64,000 nucleotides of DNA from Acidimicrobiales bacterium (GCA_041394245.1 JAWKIR010000002.1:1116001-1180000); one strand, 5' to 3'; positions 19,678 through 28,759 are shown, counted from the first letter of the stretch. Notes: generated by a model from the sequence alone, not told the origin. A program made the numbers and translations.

Positions 19678-20784
19678 ATGTCCGGTCCCGTCCCGTTTCG
19701 CGTCATCGCGGCATCGTTGGCCGTCGGCGCGATGGTGATCGTGGCGACGCTGGTGAGCCACGACGGTGACATCACCGGCCTGATCAAGTTCGGCGACGCT
19801 CCGGTCGCGCAGCCGGTCGCCCGCCACGCGGCCGCCGAGATCGGCCGCGAGGTGGTGATCGTCGGCGAGGGCCACGACGGCATGTACTTCTTCCTCCAGG
19901 CGCTCGACCCGTTGCTGCTCGCCCCCGACCGACACGCGGCCCTGCTCGACCGACCCGTGTACCGCGGTCAACGCATGCTGTTCCCCCTGATCGCCGGCGG
20001 CGGCGGGGTCGTACCCGCGGCGGCGCTGCCCTGGACGATGGCGCTCACCAACCTCCTCGCCCTCGGCCTCGGTACCGCGGCCACCGCCCGCCTTGCCCGG
20101 CGCGCCGGCGGCAGCGAATGGTGGGGGCTGGCGTTCGCGTTGAACATCGGCATCGTGTTCGAGTTCGACATCAGCGGCGCCGGCATCCTCGCCTTCGCAG
20201 CGGCGCTGTGGGGAACGGTGGCGCTCGAGGAGCGCGACGATCGGCGGGCCGCGGCATGGTTCACGGTCGCGGTACTCGCCCGGGAGGTGATGTTCCTCTA
20301 CCTGGCCGGCGCGCTGCTGCTCCGACTCGTCAGGACCCGCCGCATCCCATGGCTGATCGGCATCCCGCCCACGGTCGCCGCGCTCGGGTGGGCCGTGTAC
20401 CTGCGAGTCCGGCTGACCGAGGGCGCAGGAGTCGACGAGGTCCAGGAGTTCGGGGCCCCGTTCGCCGGTATGGCGAGGGCCTTCGAGAACTGGATCGACA
20501 ATCCGGTGGACCTCGCCGTGATCGCCGCGCTGATCACGGTCATGCCGCTGCTCGTCGTCCGCGCAGTCCGCCGGCCGACCTACCTGAGCTGGGGGTCGAT
20601 CGGTTTCGTGGTGCTGGCCGTCTTCTTCAGTCGCCAGGTCTGGTGGCGGTTCTTCGACATCTCCCGGGCCGTCGCTCCGGTGATCACCGCCTACCTGCTG
20701 GCCACGTTCGCGACCGGCGACGCATCACCGGCCGAGATCAGCGGACCGACCGATAGGTCGGACGCCGCTGCCGCGACGGTGTGA
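19678..20784 (+). CDS. Multispanning membrane protein, GT-C glycosyltransferase-like
   Basis: The 368-residue protein has about nine hydrophobic segments with the first at residues 8-27 and a large first extracytoplasmic loop. That loop contains EGHDGMYFFLQALDP, a His-Asp-Gly pattern, then YRGQRMLFPL. Similar loop text is seen in uncharacterised actinobacterial relatives of polyprenyl-phosphate-dependent mannosyltransferases, so a sugar-transfer role is plausible but unproven. The 3' end overlaps the convergent cyclopropane synthase gene by 47 bases. Confidence 0.7.
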   Translation: MSGPVPFRVIAASLAVGAMVIVATLVSHDGDITGLIKFGDAPVAQPVARHAAAEIGREVVIVGEGHDGMYFFLQALDPLLLAPDRHAALLDRPVYRGQRMLFPLIAGGGGVVPAAALPWTMALTNLLALGLGTAATARLARRAGGSEWWGLAFALNIGIVFEFDISGAGILAFAAALWGTVALEERDDRRAAAWFTVAVLAREVMFLYLAGALLLRLVRTRRIPWLIGIPPTVAALGWAVYLRVRLTEGAGVDEVQEFGAPFAGMARAFENWIDNPVDLAVIAALITVMPLLVVRAVRRPTYLSWGSIGFVVLAVFFSRQVWWRFFDISRAVAPVITAYLLATFATGDASPAEISGPTDRSDAAAATV

Positions 20785-21862
20785 ACACCACCTGGAACAG
20801 CTGCGCCGAACGCGAGCGGAAGGCCGCCGCCGACGCCTGCAGGTAGTAGTTCCACGTCCGCCGGAATCGTTCGTCGTAGCGAGGAATCTCGTGCCATCGC
20901 TTCGCCAGATTTCCGTGCCATTCCATGAGGGTCGTGTCGTAGTCGGGGCCGAAGTTGTGGACGTCCTCGATCGACCAGTGTTCCTCTGCCGCCCTACCGA
21001 TCTGTCCGAGCGACGGGAGCACGCCGCCGGGGAAGATGTAGCGATCGAACCACGGGTCGCCCACGGTCTTCCAGTCGTTCGAACCGATCGTGTGGTGCAG
21101 CATCATCCCGTCGGGGTCGAGCACATTCCGGCACACCTCGAAGAACCTCCGAAGGTTCTTCGGACCGACGTGCTCCATCATCCCGATCGAGGTGACGCGG
21201 TCGAACGAGCCCAGCTCCGCGGCCACGACGTCGCGATAGTCGAGCTCCTCGATGCGAACCGGCAGCGTTGCGGTCCGTTTGCGTGCGACCACGACCTGCT
21301 CTCGGGCCGGCGAAATGCCGGTGACGTGCACGTCGTAGCGCTCGGCCGCGAACTGGGCGAACCCACCCCATCCGCAGCCGATGTCGAGAACACGCATCCC
21401 CGGCTCCAGGCCGAGCTTTCGACAGATCAGGTCGAGCTTGGCCTCCTGGGCGGAATCGAGGTCGCCGGCCTCGTTCCAGTAGCCGCAGGTGTAAATCATC
21501 CGCTTGTCGAGCATGCGCTCGTAGAGGTCGTTGCCGATGTCGTAGTGGGCTCGCGCGTTCCTGCGGGCCCGAGCCCGTGTCTGCTGATTGCGCACCCGGG
21601 CCAGCGCGGCCCGGCCGACGAGGCCGAGCCCCGGCCGCACCATGGCGCGCAGGTCGGCGATCTGCGCGACCGTGAGGAACTCGTCGAGCTGATTCGCGTC
21701 CCACCAGCCGTCCTGGTAGCTCTCGCCGAGGCCGAGTTCCCGGTCGCTCAGGACCCGGTCCCAGAAACGATCGTCATGGATCGTGATGTCGCAAGGCGCG
21801 TCGCCCCCGAGGGTCACCCCCGCGGCGTCCAGAATGCGCCGCCCGATCTCGGGCACGGCCAT
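20738..21862 (-). CDS. Cyclopropane-fatty-acyl-phospholipid synthase family methyltransferase
   Basis: The 374-residue S-adenosylmethionine enzyme has AHYDIGNDLYERMLD, then YTCGYW, then the SAM-binding motif VLDIGCGWGG. MMEHVG and the C-terminal WHGNLAKRWHEI and FRRTWNYYL complete the family pattern. It adds a methylene bridge across cis double bonds of membrane phospholipid acyl chains. The ATG at 21862 gives the standard N-terminus; the frame extends to 21898. An acyl-CoA dehydrogenase gene diverges from it. Confidence 0.93.
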   Translation of the reverse strand: MAVPEIGRRILDAAGVTLGGDAPCDITIHDDRFWDRVLSDRELGLGESYQDGWWDANQLDEFLTVAQIADLRAMVRPGLGLVGRAALARVRNQQTRARARRNARAHYDIGNDLYERMLDKRMIYTCGYWNEAGDLDSAQEAKLDLICRKLGLEPGMRVLDIGCGWGGFAQFAAERYDVHVTGISPAREQVVVARKRTATLPVRIEELDYRDVVAAELGSFDRVTSIGMMEHVGPKNLRRFFEVCRNVLDPDGMMLHHTIGSNDWKTVGDPWFDRYIFPGGVLPSLGQIGRAAEEHWSIEDVHNFGPDYDTTLMEWHGNLAKRWHEIPRYDERFRRTWNYYLQASAAAFRSRSAQLFQVVFTPSRQRRPTYRSVR

Positions 21863-21922
21863 GGCAAAAAGTTTGGCACCCGGGAACGGGGCGTGCACGC
21901 GGCACGGGCGCCCATCCGCAGG

Positions 21923-21928
21923 TAGCGT
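21923..21928 (+). promoter_or_regulatory. -10-like hexamer for a leaderless acyl-CoA dehydrogenase start
   Basis: TAGCGT lies 8 bases before the ATG at 21937, and no purine-rich ribosome site is present. This fits the TANNNT plus start-codon arrangement of leaderless actinobacterial transcripts. Confidence 0.45.
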
Positions 21929-21936
21929 CTCGGACC

Positions 21937-23250
21937 ATGGCCGTGACCGAGCAGAACTCCACCGACTCCCTCCTCGACGAGCTCAACACCTGGCTCGAGG
22001 AGAATTGGGACCCCGACCTCACGATTGCCGAATGGTGGGAGCGGCTCGGCCTGTCCGGCTGGTGCTCCCCCACCCTGCCGACCAACGCGTACGGCAAGGG
22101 TCTGTCCCGCAGCGACGCGAACAAGGTCGGCAAGGCGATCGCCCAGTTCGGTGCCGTCGGCGCTCCCGGTGGCCTGGGCCTGCTCCTCGCCGCACCCACC
22201 ATCGCCACCCACGGCACGCAGGAACAGATCGACCTCTATGTCCGCGAGATCGTGACCGGCCAGAAGGCGTGGTGCCAGCTGTTCTCCGAACCCGGTGCCG
22301 GATCCGACCTCGCCGGTCTCACCACCAAAGCGGAACTCGATGGCGAGGAGTGGATCGTCAACGGCCAGAAGGTGTGGACCTCGCTCGGGCAGACCGCCGA
22401 CATGGGAATGCTCATCGCCCGCACCAACCCCGATGCCCCGAAGCACCAGGGCATCACCTGGATGGCGTGTGACATGCACCAGGACGGTGTCGACATCCGC
22501 CCGCTGGTCGAGATGACCGGCCACGCGATGTTCAACGAGGTTTTCCTGACCGACGCCCGAGTGCCGAACGATGCCGTGATCGGTGAAGTCAACAACGGCT
22601 GGGCGGCAACCAACACGACACTCGCCCACGAACGGGCCGGTCTCGGCTCGGGCGGCGGTGGCGGCGGGAGTGGCCTCACCCCCGGCACGGTTGCGCAGAT
22701 GCTCGGCAAGCGGGTCGGCGACTTCGCTCCCGATCCGGCCAAGGCGAAGACCACCGGCCAGGGCCCACGCCAGCGGGCCGGATCGTCGATGATGAGCGAC
22801 CTCGCCAAGATGGTCGGCAAGAACACCGACCCGGTGATCCGCCAGGATCTGGCGCGGCTGCACACCATGAACCGCCTGGGCCAGATGAACACCGACCGGC
22901 TCAAGGCGGCCAAGCAGGCGGGCAAGGACATCCCCGGCATGGCCAACATCTCGAAGCTCGCGATGAGCGACCTGATGCGTCTCACCCGCGATCTCGGCCT
23001 GAAACTGGTCGGCCCGGCCGGCACACTCCACGGCTACACGGCCGAACAGAGTGCAGCCCTCAACGAGGCCACCGGCAACCCGATGCTGCCGTTCGTCACC
23101 GGCCAGGCGCTCTACGCACAGGCCCCGCCGATCTACGGCGGCACCGATCAGATCCAGAAGAACATCATCGGCGAGCGCGTCCTCGGCCTCCCCAAGGAGC
23201 CGGGCGACTTCAAGACCACGCCGTTCTCGGAGCTTCCGAAGAACGCCTGA
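21937..23250 (+). CDS. Acyl-CoA dehydrogenase family protein
   Basis: The 437-residue flavoenzyme has the central signature WCQLFSEPGAGSDLAGL with the FAD/substrate-binding NGQKVWTS following. The C-terminal YGGTDQIQKNIIGERVLGLP is typical of the family. The segment at about 235-285 (Gly-rich GGGGGGSG, then Pro/Arg) is an insertion not usual in the fold. It probably oxidises an acyl-CoA ester to the trans-2-enoyl form; chain length cannot be told from sequence. Confidence 0.93.
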   Translation: MAVTEQNSTDSLLDELNTWLEENWDPDLTIAEWWERLGLSGWCSPTLPTNAYGKGLSRSDANKVGKAIAQFGAVGAPGGLGLLLAAPTIATHGTQEQIDLYVREIVTGQKAWCQLFSEPGAGSDLAGLTTKAELDGEEWIVNGQKVWTSLGQTADMGMLIARTNPDAPKHQGITWMACDMHQDGVDIRPLVEMTGHAMFNEVFLTDARVPNDAVIGEVNNGWAATNTTLAHERAGLGSGGGGGGSGLTPGTVAQMLGKRVGDFAPDPAKAKTTGQGPRQRAGSSMMSDLAKMVGKNTDPVIRQDLARLHTMNRLGQMNTDRLKAAKQAGKDIPGMANISKLAMSDLMRLTRDLGLKLVGPAGTLHGYTAEQSAALNEATGNPMLPFVTGQALYAQAPPIYGGTDQIQKNIIGERVLGLPKEPGDFKTTPFSELPKNA

Positions 23251-23280
23251 CGGTCGGACCCGGCGTTTTCTCGAACGGGT

Positions 23281-24060
23281 TCAGCCCGAGGGAGGCGAAT
23301 CGCGGATGATGAACAGGCCAGCGCCGAAGAACGTGTCGGTGTCGAGCGTCGCCCCGACAAGATTCGAGAACTCCACGATGCCCCATTCGCCGCCGTAGAG
23401 CGGCGGCTCGACGATGCCGTCGCCGAGGATCTCGATCGGGACGAAGGCCTCGGTCTGACCCGGTTGGAACGTGAGCGTTCCCGAAGCGGCGACGAAGTCG
23501 GAGCCCGACGTCGCCTCCGGGGCAGGACGATCATCGACCGTGTTCCAGTCGACGGTGACGACATCGTCGCTCGGGGCGGAGAGGGTCACCGGCAAGAACC
23601 CGGTGGCGGTGGTGCCGGCCGGACCCTCCACTGCGATGAAGCCGTAGGGCGACAACACGGGGATGAGCGAGCTGGTGCATTCGACGACCCAATCGGCCGG
23701 CACAGCCGTCGGCACGTCGGCGAACGCGGTCCAGCGCGCCGACGTGGGGCCCTCGCTGACGAACAGGTGCTCGATGACGGTTTCGGGTGGTTGCCCCACG
23801 AGGATCCGGCTGCTGTTCACGAACATCGCGATGACGCTGACGGCGGGATCGTCGGCGTGCACCGTCAGGACCTCACCCGTATCGAAGCCGGCGAGCAGGC
23901 CCGGACCGTCGATGGCGGAGTCGGCGTAGCGCCCGTCGTAGATCGGGTCGTTGGCGGCCACGCATGCGTCGCTGAGCGCCACACCGGCCGATGCGCCGGC
24001 GGACGAGAGCCCACCGACGAGAACTGCGGCCAGAACCGCCATGCCAGTTCGTTGCCGCAT
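23281..24060 (-). CDS. Secreted Calx-beta-like protein
   Basis: The 259-residue protein has a clear signal peptide (MRQRTGMAVLAAVLVGG, cleavage near ASA-GVA). The C-terminal half carries a Calx-beta pattern: VTVDWNTVDD, then GSDFVAASGTLTFQPGQT, then IEILGDGIVEPP. Calx-beta domains are extracellular Ca2+-binding beta sandwiches in adhesins and surface proteins. The N-terminal half (residues 30-150) has no motif I recognise. The ATG at 24060 starts the signal peptide; the frame is open 30 bases further. Confidence 0.8.
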   Translation of the reverse strand: MRQRTGMAVLAAVLVGGLSSAGASAGVALSDACVAANDPIYDGRYADSAIDGPGLLAGFDTGEVLTVHADDPAVSVIAMFVNSSRILVGQPPETVIEHLFVSEGPTSARWTAFADVPTAVPADWVVECTSSLIPVLSPYGFIAVEGPAGTTATGFLPVTLSAPSDDVVTVDWNTVDDRPAPEATSGSDFVAASGTLTFQPGQTEAFVPIEILGDGIVEPPLYGGEWGIVEFSNLVGATLDTDTFFGAGLFIIRDSPPSG

Positions 24061-24142
24061 GATGTGGCCCTCCGACCCCCGGTGTGCCACCCAGCGTGCT
24101 CACTTCCGGCGATGCGGTCAAACGCGTCAGGCCGCCCCGGGC

Positions 24143-25237
24143 TCACACCTCGGAGGTCACGCCCCGGTAGGTGATCGTGCGCGTCGGCGTCTTCGATCCG
24201 AGCTGGGGAAGGTCGTCCTCGTAGCCGAGCACGATCAGGCGGTCGCCGATCGCCAGCCGCAGGTCGGGCGGCGGGTGCATCACCGTGGTGCCGTCGACGC
24301 CGCGCACGGCCACGATGAGATAGCCGTAGGCGCCCCGTACCTCGAGGTCACCGATCACCCGGTTGGCCAGCGGCGACGAGGCGTGCAACTCGATCTCGTC
24401 GAACTCCAGGCCCAGCTGCACGAGATCCAGGTCGCCGGTGGACCCGATCGAGTCGAGCATCTCCTCGGCCGTCGGGCGCACGATCAGCTGCGAGATCCGG
24501 GTCGCCCCGATGTCGGTCGGGAGGACGACCTTGTCGGCGCCGCACGTGCGTAGCTTGGTCTCCGTGTGCCGGTTCTCGCCGCGGGCGATGATCGTCAGAT
24601 TCGGGTTCATGGCTCGGGCGGTGAGGGTCACGAACACGTTCGAGGCATCCTCCGACAGCACGGTGGCCAACACCCCGGCGCGGTCGACCCCTGCGAGCGC
24701 GAGCACCTCTTCATCGGATGCGTCGCCCTCGATCACGTTGGCGTAGCGGGTCCGGGCGCGCTCGACGGTGTGCGGGTCGGCGTCGATCGCCACGAAGGTG
24801 TGCCCGGCGGCATGGAGCTCGGCGGCCAGCGAGGAGCCCATCCGTCCATGACCGCAGATGATCGTGTGCCCTTCCATCTTGCCGATCTCCTTTCGTATCT
24901 TGCGAGCGCCGAACGCCTGGTTGAGCTGGCCGTCGATGACCATCTGGATGAAGCCGCCGACCGTGTAGATCACAGCGCCGTAGCCGGCGACGATGACGAA
25001 GCCGGTGAGCGCCCGCACCGACCAGGTGTCCACGGGGCGGACCTCGCCGTAGCCCACGCCGAAGATGGTGATGACGACCATGTAGGTCGAGTCCTTCACC
25101 GACCAGCCGGCGGCGAGATAGCCGAGCACGCCGGTCACACACACCGCGACGAGGATGGTGATGCCCGCAACCATCTTTCGCATCGAACCGGCCGACGGCG
25201 CCGGGGGCTCGGCGCGCCCATCGGGTTTGGCACTCAT
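24143..25237 (-). CDS. Two-helix potassium channel with TrkA/RCK domains
   Basis: This is a 364-residue protein. Helix 1 spans about 21-44, the selectivity filter reads GVGYGE at 60-65, and helix 2 spans about 75-100. An RCK_N nucleotide-binding domain starts with CGHGRMGSSLAAEL (about 128-141), and an RCK_C domain lies at about 270-350. The architecture is that of ligand-gated MthK-like K+ channels. The filter has Glu in place of the usual Asp after GYG. It lies alone between a secreted protein and class III glutamine synthetase. Confidence 0.9.
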   Translation of the reverse strand: MSAKPDGRAEPPAPSAGSMRKMVAGITILVAVCVTGVLGYLAAGWSVKDSTYMVVITIFGVGYGEVRPVDTWSVRALTGFVIVAGYGAVIYTVGGFIQMVIDGQLNQAFGARKIRKEIGKMEGHTIICGHGRMGSSLAAELHAAGHTFVAIDADPHTVERARTRYANVIEGDASDEEVLALAGVDRAGVLATVLSEDASNVFVTLTARAMNPNLTIIARGENRHTETKLRTCGADKVVLPTDIGATRISQLIVRPTAEEMLDSIGSTGDLDLVQLGLEFDEIELHASSPLANRVIGDLEVRGAYGYLIVAVRGVDGTTVMHPPPDLRLAIGDRLIVLGYEDDLPQLGSKTPTRTITYRGVTSEV

Positions 25238-25409
25238 GGCGGCACGGGGTTCTCTCTCACGATGCGAGAGCCCATCATGGGTGACGATTGTTGCCGACGC
25301 GTTGCCGGACGCTGTCCAGTTCCTGCCGGGAAAACGGACGAGTGATTCGGCCGTGTTACGGCTGCGCGAACACGCCCCGGCGGCGGGGACTTCGCCACCA
25401 CCGCCTCGC

Positions 25410-25415
25410 TAGGTT
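25410..25415 (+). promoter_or_regulatory. -10-like hexamer upstream of class III glutamine synthetase
   Basis: TAGGTT lies 61 bases before the ATG at 25477. The 239-bp gap to the divergent K+ channel gene shows no obvious operator, riboswitch or hairpin. Confidence 0.35.
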
Positions 25416-25476
25416 CCGCTCACCCGTTGCCGAGTCGATGGCGCCGGGCACTCCTTTTCGAACGAAAGATCCGACC

Positions 25477-27654
25477 ATGAGTGGCAACGAAATCCGGCTC
25501 CAGGCCATCAACGAAGTGACCAACCGCGGCGTCGTCCCGACACCCGCCGCCGGCGGGCCGCTCAGCGAGATCTGGGCGACCGACGTGTTCAACCTCGCCA
25601 CGATGGAGGAGTCGCTGTCGAAGAACGCGTTCAAGGCGATGAAGGCGGCGGTGCAGACCGGCGCACCCCTCGACCCGGCGACGGCCGATGTCGTCGCCGC
25701 GGCGATGAAGGACTGGGCGTTGTCCAAGGGCGTCAAGTTCTTCTCGCACGTCTTCTACCCGCTGACCAACATCACCGCGGAGAAGCACGACGGATTCATC
25801 GTCACGAACTCCGACGGCAACGCGATCACCGAGTTCACCGGCAGCCTGCTCATCAAGGGCGAGCCCGACGGATCGTCGTTCCCCAACGGGAGCCTGCGCA
25901 CGACCAACGCCGCCCGCGGCTACACGGCCTGGGACCCGACGAGTCCCGCCTACGTGAAGCACACGGCCAACGGCGCCACGCTCATGATCCCTTCGGTCTT
26001 CATGGCATGGACCGGCGAGTCGCTCGACAAGAAGATCCCACTCCTGCGCTCGAATGCCGCCATGGACAAGGCCGCGCAACGGGTCCTGACCCTCATGGGC
26101 GAGACCGACATCGAAACCCTGAACTCGAGCTGTGGCGCCGAGCAGGAGTACTTCCTCGTCGACGCCCACTTCGCGAACAGCCGGCCCGATCTCCTGCTCG
26201 CCGGCCGGACGCTCTTCGGGGCGCCGTCGGCCAAGGGCCAGGAGTTCGACGACCACTACTTCGGGGCGATCCCCGAACGGGTGCAGGTCTTCATGCAGGA
26301 CTTCGAGGACAAGCTCTTCCGCCTCGGCATTCCCGCCAAGACGCACCACAACGAGGTCGCCCCCGGCCAGTTCGAGATCGCCCCGTACTTCGAAGCCGCC
26401 AATGTGGCCGCCGATCATCAGCAATTGATGATGACGATCATGCAGTCGACGGCGAAGGCCCACGGGTTCATGTGCCTGCTCCACGAGAAGCCGTTCGCCG
26501 GCATCAACGGCTCGGGCAAGCACGTCAACTGGTCGGTCGGCAACTCGACCCAGGGCAACCTGCTCGACCCGGGCAACACTCCGGCCGAGAATCTGCACTT
26601 CCTCCTGTTCTGCGGGGCCGTCATCCGTGGCGTCCACCTGTTCGGACCCCTGCTGCGGGCCGTCATCGCCTCGGCCAGCAACGACCACCGGCTCGGTGCC
26701 AACGAGGCGCCACCGGCGATCCTCTCCGTGTACCTCGGCGAGCAGCTCGAGGCCGTGTTCAACGACATCAAGGCGGGGACGGCGTCGGAGCTCGCCGAGG
26801 GCGGGGTGATGGACCTCGGCCTCGCCCAGATCCTCCCCTTCCAGCGCGATCCCGGCGACCGCAACCGCACGTCGCCCTTCGCCTTCACCGGCAACCGGTT
26901 CGAATTCCGGGCCGTCGGCTCGTCGCACTCGGTGGCCGGCCCGCTCGTCGCGATGAACACGATGCTCGCCGATTCGCTCAACTGGGTCGCCGACAAGCTC
27001 GAGGAGGCGCTCGGCACCGGCATCGGAACCGCCGAAGCCGTCGCGACCGTGCTCAAGGAGCTGATGGAGCTGCACAGCGACGTCATCTTCGGCGGCGACG
27101 GCTACTCCGAGGCGTGGCACCGCGCCGCCGTCGAGGAGCGGGGCCTGCGCAACCTTCCGACGAGCGCCGACGCGCTCCCCGTGCTCATGGAGGACGACGT
27201 CGTCGCCCTGTTCGAACGCACCGAGGTGCTCTCCCCCGTCGAGCTCGAGTCGCGCTACGAGGTCTACGCGGAGCAGTACATCCTCTCGATCGGTGTCGAG
27301 GCCAAGCTGGTCGTGGAGCTGGCCAAGACCTGGCTCTACCCGGCGACGATGTCGTACCTGGCCGACCTGACCTCCACCATGAAGCGGGCGTCGGGCCTCG
27401 GTGTCGATCTCGACACCTCGATCGTGAAGTCGCTGGGCGGTGAGGCCGACGCCATGATGTCGGCCGCCAACGAACTGGCCGAGGCGATCGGCTTCCACGA
27501 CTTCGACACCACCGAAGCGCACATGCGCTACTGCGCCGACACGATCCGGGGGCTGATGGACACCGTCCGGCTCCACGCCGACCGGCTGGAAGCCGAAGTG
27601 GCCGACGAGTACTGGCCGCTCCCGAAGTACCGGGAGATGTTGTTCATCAAGTGA
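25477..27654 (+). CDS. glnN: Glutamine synthetase, class III
   Basis: The 725-residue length and segments such as KTHHNEVAPGQFEIAP and INGSGKHVNWS identify the large GSIII class, not the 450-470-residue GSI. GSIII makes glutamine from glutamate, ammonia and ATP as a dodecamer. The N-terminal NEIWATDVFN-like region (SEIWATDVFNLATMEE) is also characteristic. The ATG at 25477 was preferred over 25438 (MAPGTPF), because the conserved part begins just after it. It overlaps the convergent kinase-like gene by 8 bases. Confidence 0.95.
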   Translation: MSGNEIRLQAINEVTNRGVVPTPAAGGPLSEIWATDVFNLATMEESLSKNAFKAMKAAVQTGAPLDPATADVVAAAMKDWALSKGVKFFSHVFYPLTNITAEKHDGFIVTNSDGNAITEFTGSLLIKGEPDGSSFPNGSLRTTNAARGYTAWDPTSPAYVKHTANGATLMIPSVFMAWTGESLDKKIPLLRSNAAMDKAAQRVLTLMGETDIETLNSSCGAEQEYFLVDAHFANSRPDLLLAGRTLFGAPSAKGQEFDDHYFGAIPERVQVFMQDFEDKLFRLGIPAKTHHNEVAPGQFEIAPYFEAANVAADHQQLMMTIMQSTAKAHGFMCLLHEKPFAGINGSGKHVNWSVGNSTQGNLLDPGNTPAENLHFLLFCGAVIRGVHLFGPLLRAVIASASNDHRLGANEAPPAILSVYLGEQLEAVFNDIKAGTASELAEGGVMDLGLAQILPFQRDPGDRNRTSPFAFTGNRFEFRAVGSSHSVAGPLVAMNTMLADSLNWVADKLEEALGTGIGTAEAVATVLKELMELHSDVIFGGDGYSEAWHRAAVEERGLRNLPTSADALPVLMEDDVVALFERTEVLSPVELESRYEVYAEQYILSIGVEAKLVVELAKTWLYPATMSYLADLTSTMKRASGLGVDLDTSIVKSLGGEADAMMSAANELAEAIGFHDFDTTEAHMRYCADTIRGLMDTVRLHADRLEAEVADEYWPLPKYREMLFIK

Positions 27655-28279
27655 GGGGCGCCTCGGGCAACGACGCCTGAGACGCCGTCTGCGGAGGGGC
27701 CGACCGTTGGAAGCGGCTCCTTCGCAGGCGGAGCCATGCCGCGATCTCTCGCGCCGCCGCATCGGGGGTCGCCGACGACGTGTCGATGGTGAGTTCCGTC
27801 CCCGGGAGCGCCGATGGGTCGAACGACGACAGGATCTCGCGCATGCGAGCCGGGTCGGTGAGCTTGTGGTGGCCGCGGCGCGACTCGCCACCGACCCGAT
27901 CGACGAGGTCGTCGGTCTCGCCGGTCAGCTGCACGAGCACGGCCTGCCCGCCGTGCTGTTCGACGGCCTCGACCATCCGCGCCGCGAACGATTCGAAGCG
28001 GGCCCGCCCGTCGTCACCGCCCCAGGCCGAACTGTTGGTGAAGATCAGCGACGTCCCCTCCGCCATTGCCGTCGCGCACACGTCGATGCGGAGCCGCTCG
28101 ACGACCGCGTTGAACGCCGCCGAGCCGAGGTCGAAGATCGGCCGGACGGCGTTGACGCTCAGGTGGTTGTGGAACAGACGATGCCCGGTCAGTTCGGCCA
28201 ACGGCGTCGCGACCGTCAACTTCCCGACGGCCGGCGGGCCGTAGAGGTACGTCAGCGTGGGCGAGTCGTCGCCGTCCAT
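27647..28279 (-). CDS. P-loop kinase-like protein
   Basis: The 210-residue protein begins with YLYGPPAVGKLTVA, a Walker A motif of the small nucleotide/shikimate kinase-like P-loop group. HRLFHNHLSVN and the ENDG-free FTNSSAWGGDD follow. RRGHHKLTDPARMREIL resembles the lid region. The substrate is unknown. It lies beside a tRNA-Arg gene and converges on glnN. The last 20 residues are low-complexity. Confidence 0.8.
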   Translation of the reverse strand: MDGDDSPTLTYLYGPPAVGKLTVATPLAELTGHRLFHNHLSVNAVRPIFDLGSAAFNAVVERLRIDVCATAMAEGTSLIFTNSSAWGGDDGRARFESFAARMVEAVEQHGGQAVLVQLTGETDDLVDRVGGESRRGHHKLTDPARMREILSSFDPSALPGTELTIDTSSATPDAAAREIAAWLRLRRSRFQRSAPPQTASQASLPEAPLT

Positions 28280-28305
28280 GTGCCACCCTCGATCGGTTCG
28301 GTTCG

Positions 28306-28379
28306 CACCCCCGACAGGACTCGAACCTGCAACCTGCGAGGTAGAAGCTCGCTGCTCTATCCAGTTGAGCTACGGGGGC
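28306..28379 (-). tRNA. tRNA-Arg (anticodon TCT)
   Basis: A full cloverleaf on the minus strand has acceptor GCCCCCG pairing with CGGGGGT (terminal G-U), a D-arm with AGCTCAACTGGATAGAGC, and anticodon stem GCGAG/CTCGC with loop CTTCTAC. The T-arm contains GGTTCGAGTCC. CCA is not encoded. Confidence 0.95.
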
Positions 28380-28468
28380 GAGATAAGGGTAGGCCGCTGC
28401 GCTCTCGTCCCGGTACACTCCTCCTTCGCCTGGCCTCTCGGGGTCGGGCAGTTGGCTTCGGCCAACAT

Positions 28469-28543
28469 GGTGGGCGTAGCTCAGTTGGTTAGAGCGCCTG
28501 GTTGTGGTCCAGGAGGTCGGGGGTTCGAATCCCCTCGTTCACC
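28469..28543 (+). tRNA. tRNA-His (anticodon GTG)
   Basis: The acceptor GTGGGCG pairs with CGTTCAC, and an extra G at position -1 (28469) faces the discriminator C at 28543, the hallmark of tRNA-His. The anticodon loop TTGTGGT lies in a CCTGG/CCAGG stem. The T-arm contains GGTTCGAATCC. Confidence 0.96.
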
Positions 28544-28571
28544 CGTAGAATTTCTCTTCGGAGTAATTCCT

Positions 28572-28644
28572 GCACCTCTAGCTCAATTGGCAGAGCATCG
28601 GACTCTTAATCCGCAGGTTCTGGGTTCAAGTCCCAGGGGGTGCA
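28572..28644 (+). tRNA. tRNA-Lys (anticodon CTT), integration target
   Basis: The acceptor GCACCTC pairs with GGGGTGC, the anticodon loop is CTCTTAA, and the T-arm contains GGTTCAAGTCC. The 3' half from base 28600 onward is duplicated at 38830-38874. The functional gene here therefore has its 3' part supplied by the inserted element, as is usual for tRNA-targeting integrases. Confidence 0.95.
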
Positions 28645-28692
28645 CAGAAGAAACCCCAGGTCAGGCCCATTGTTCGGGCGACCTGGGGTTTC
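28600..28692 (+). repeat. Left attachment site: 93-bp direct repeat with the right end
   Basis: Bases 28600-28692 are identical to 38830-38922. They span the 3' half of tRNA-Lys from the anticodon stem plus the terminator hairpin. After one mismatch (T versus G at 28693/38923), six more bases match. The left copy completes the intact tRNA and sits beside the integrase. Confidence 0.95.
28651..28691 (+). terminator. Terminator after tRNA-Lys
   Basis: A 12-bp outer stem AAACCCCAGGTC / GACCTGGGGTTT and an inner GCCC/GGGC pair form a strong hairpin 6 bases after the tRNA. The same sequence is repeated at the right end of the element. Confidence 0.85.
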
Positions 28693-28698
28693 TACGTT

Positions 28699-28754
28699 CA
28701 GTCTATAGAGCGCCGAGAATGCCACCTCGGGTGCCATAGACTGTCCATAGACTG
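28699..28754. repeat. ATAGACTG repeats, candidate integrase arm or operator sites
   Basis: ATAGACTG occurs at 28736-28743 and 28747-28754 (11-bp period) and inverted (CAGTCTAT) at 28699-28706. All lie between the attachment site and the integrase start. A fourth copy lies near the right end at 38738-38745. Confidence 0.55.
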
Positions 28755-28759
28755 CGCTA

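Noticed and set aside
25420..27891. 823-codon open frame on the minus strand opposite glutamine synthetase
   Set aside because: Its translation is Arg/Gly/Val/Asp-rich with no domain pattern, as expected for the antisense phase of a high-GC gene. The plus strand encodes a complete GSIII.
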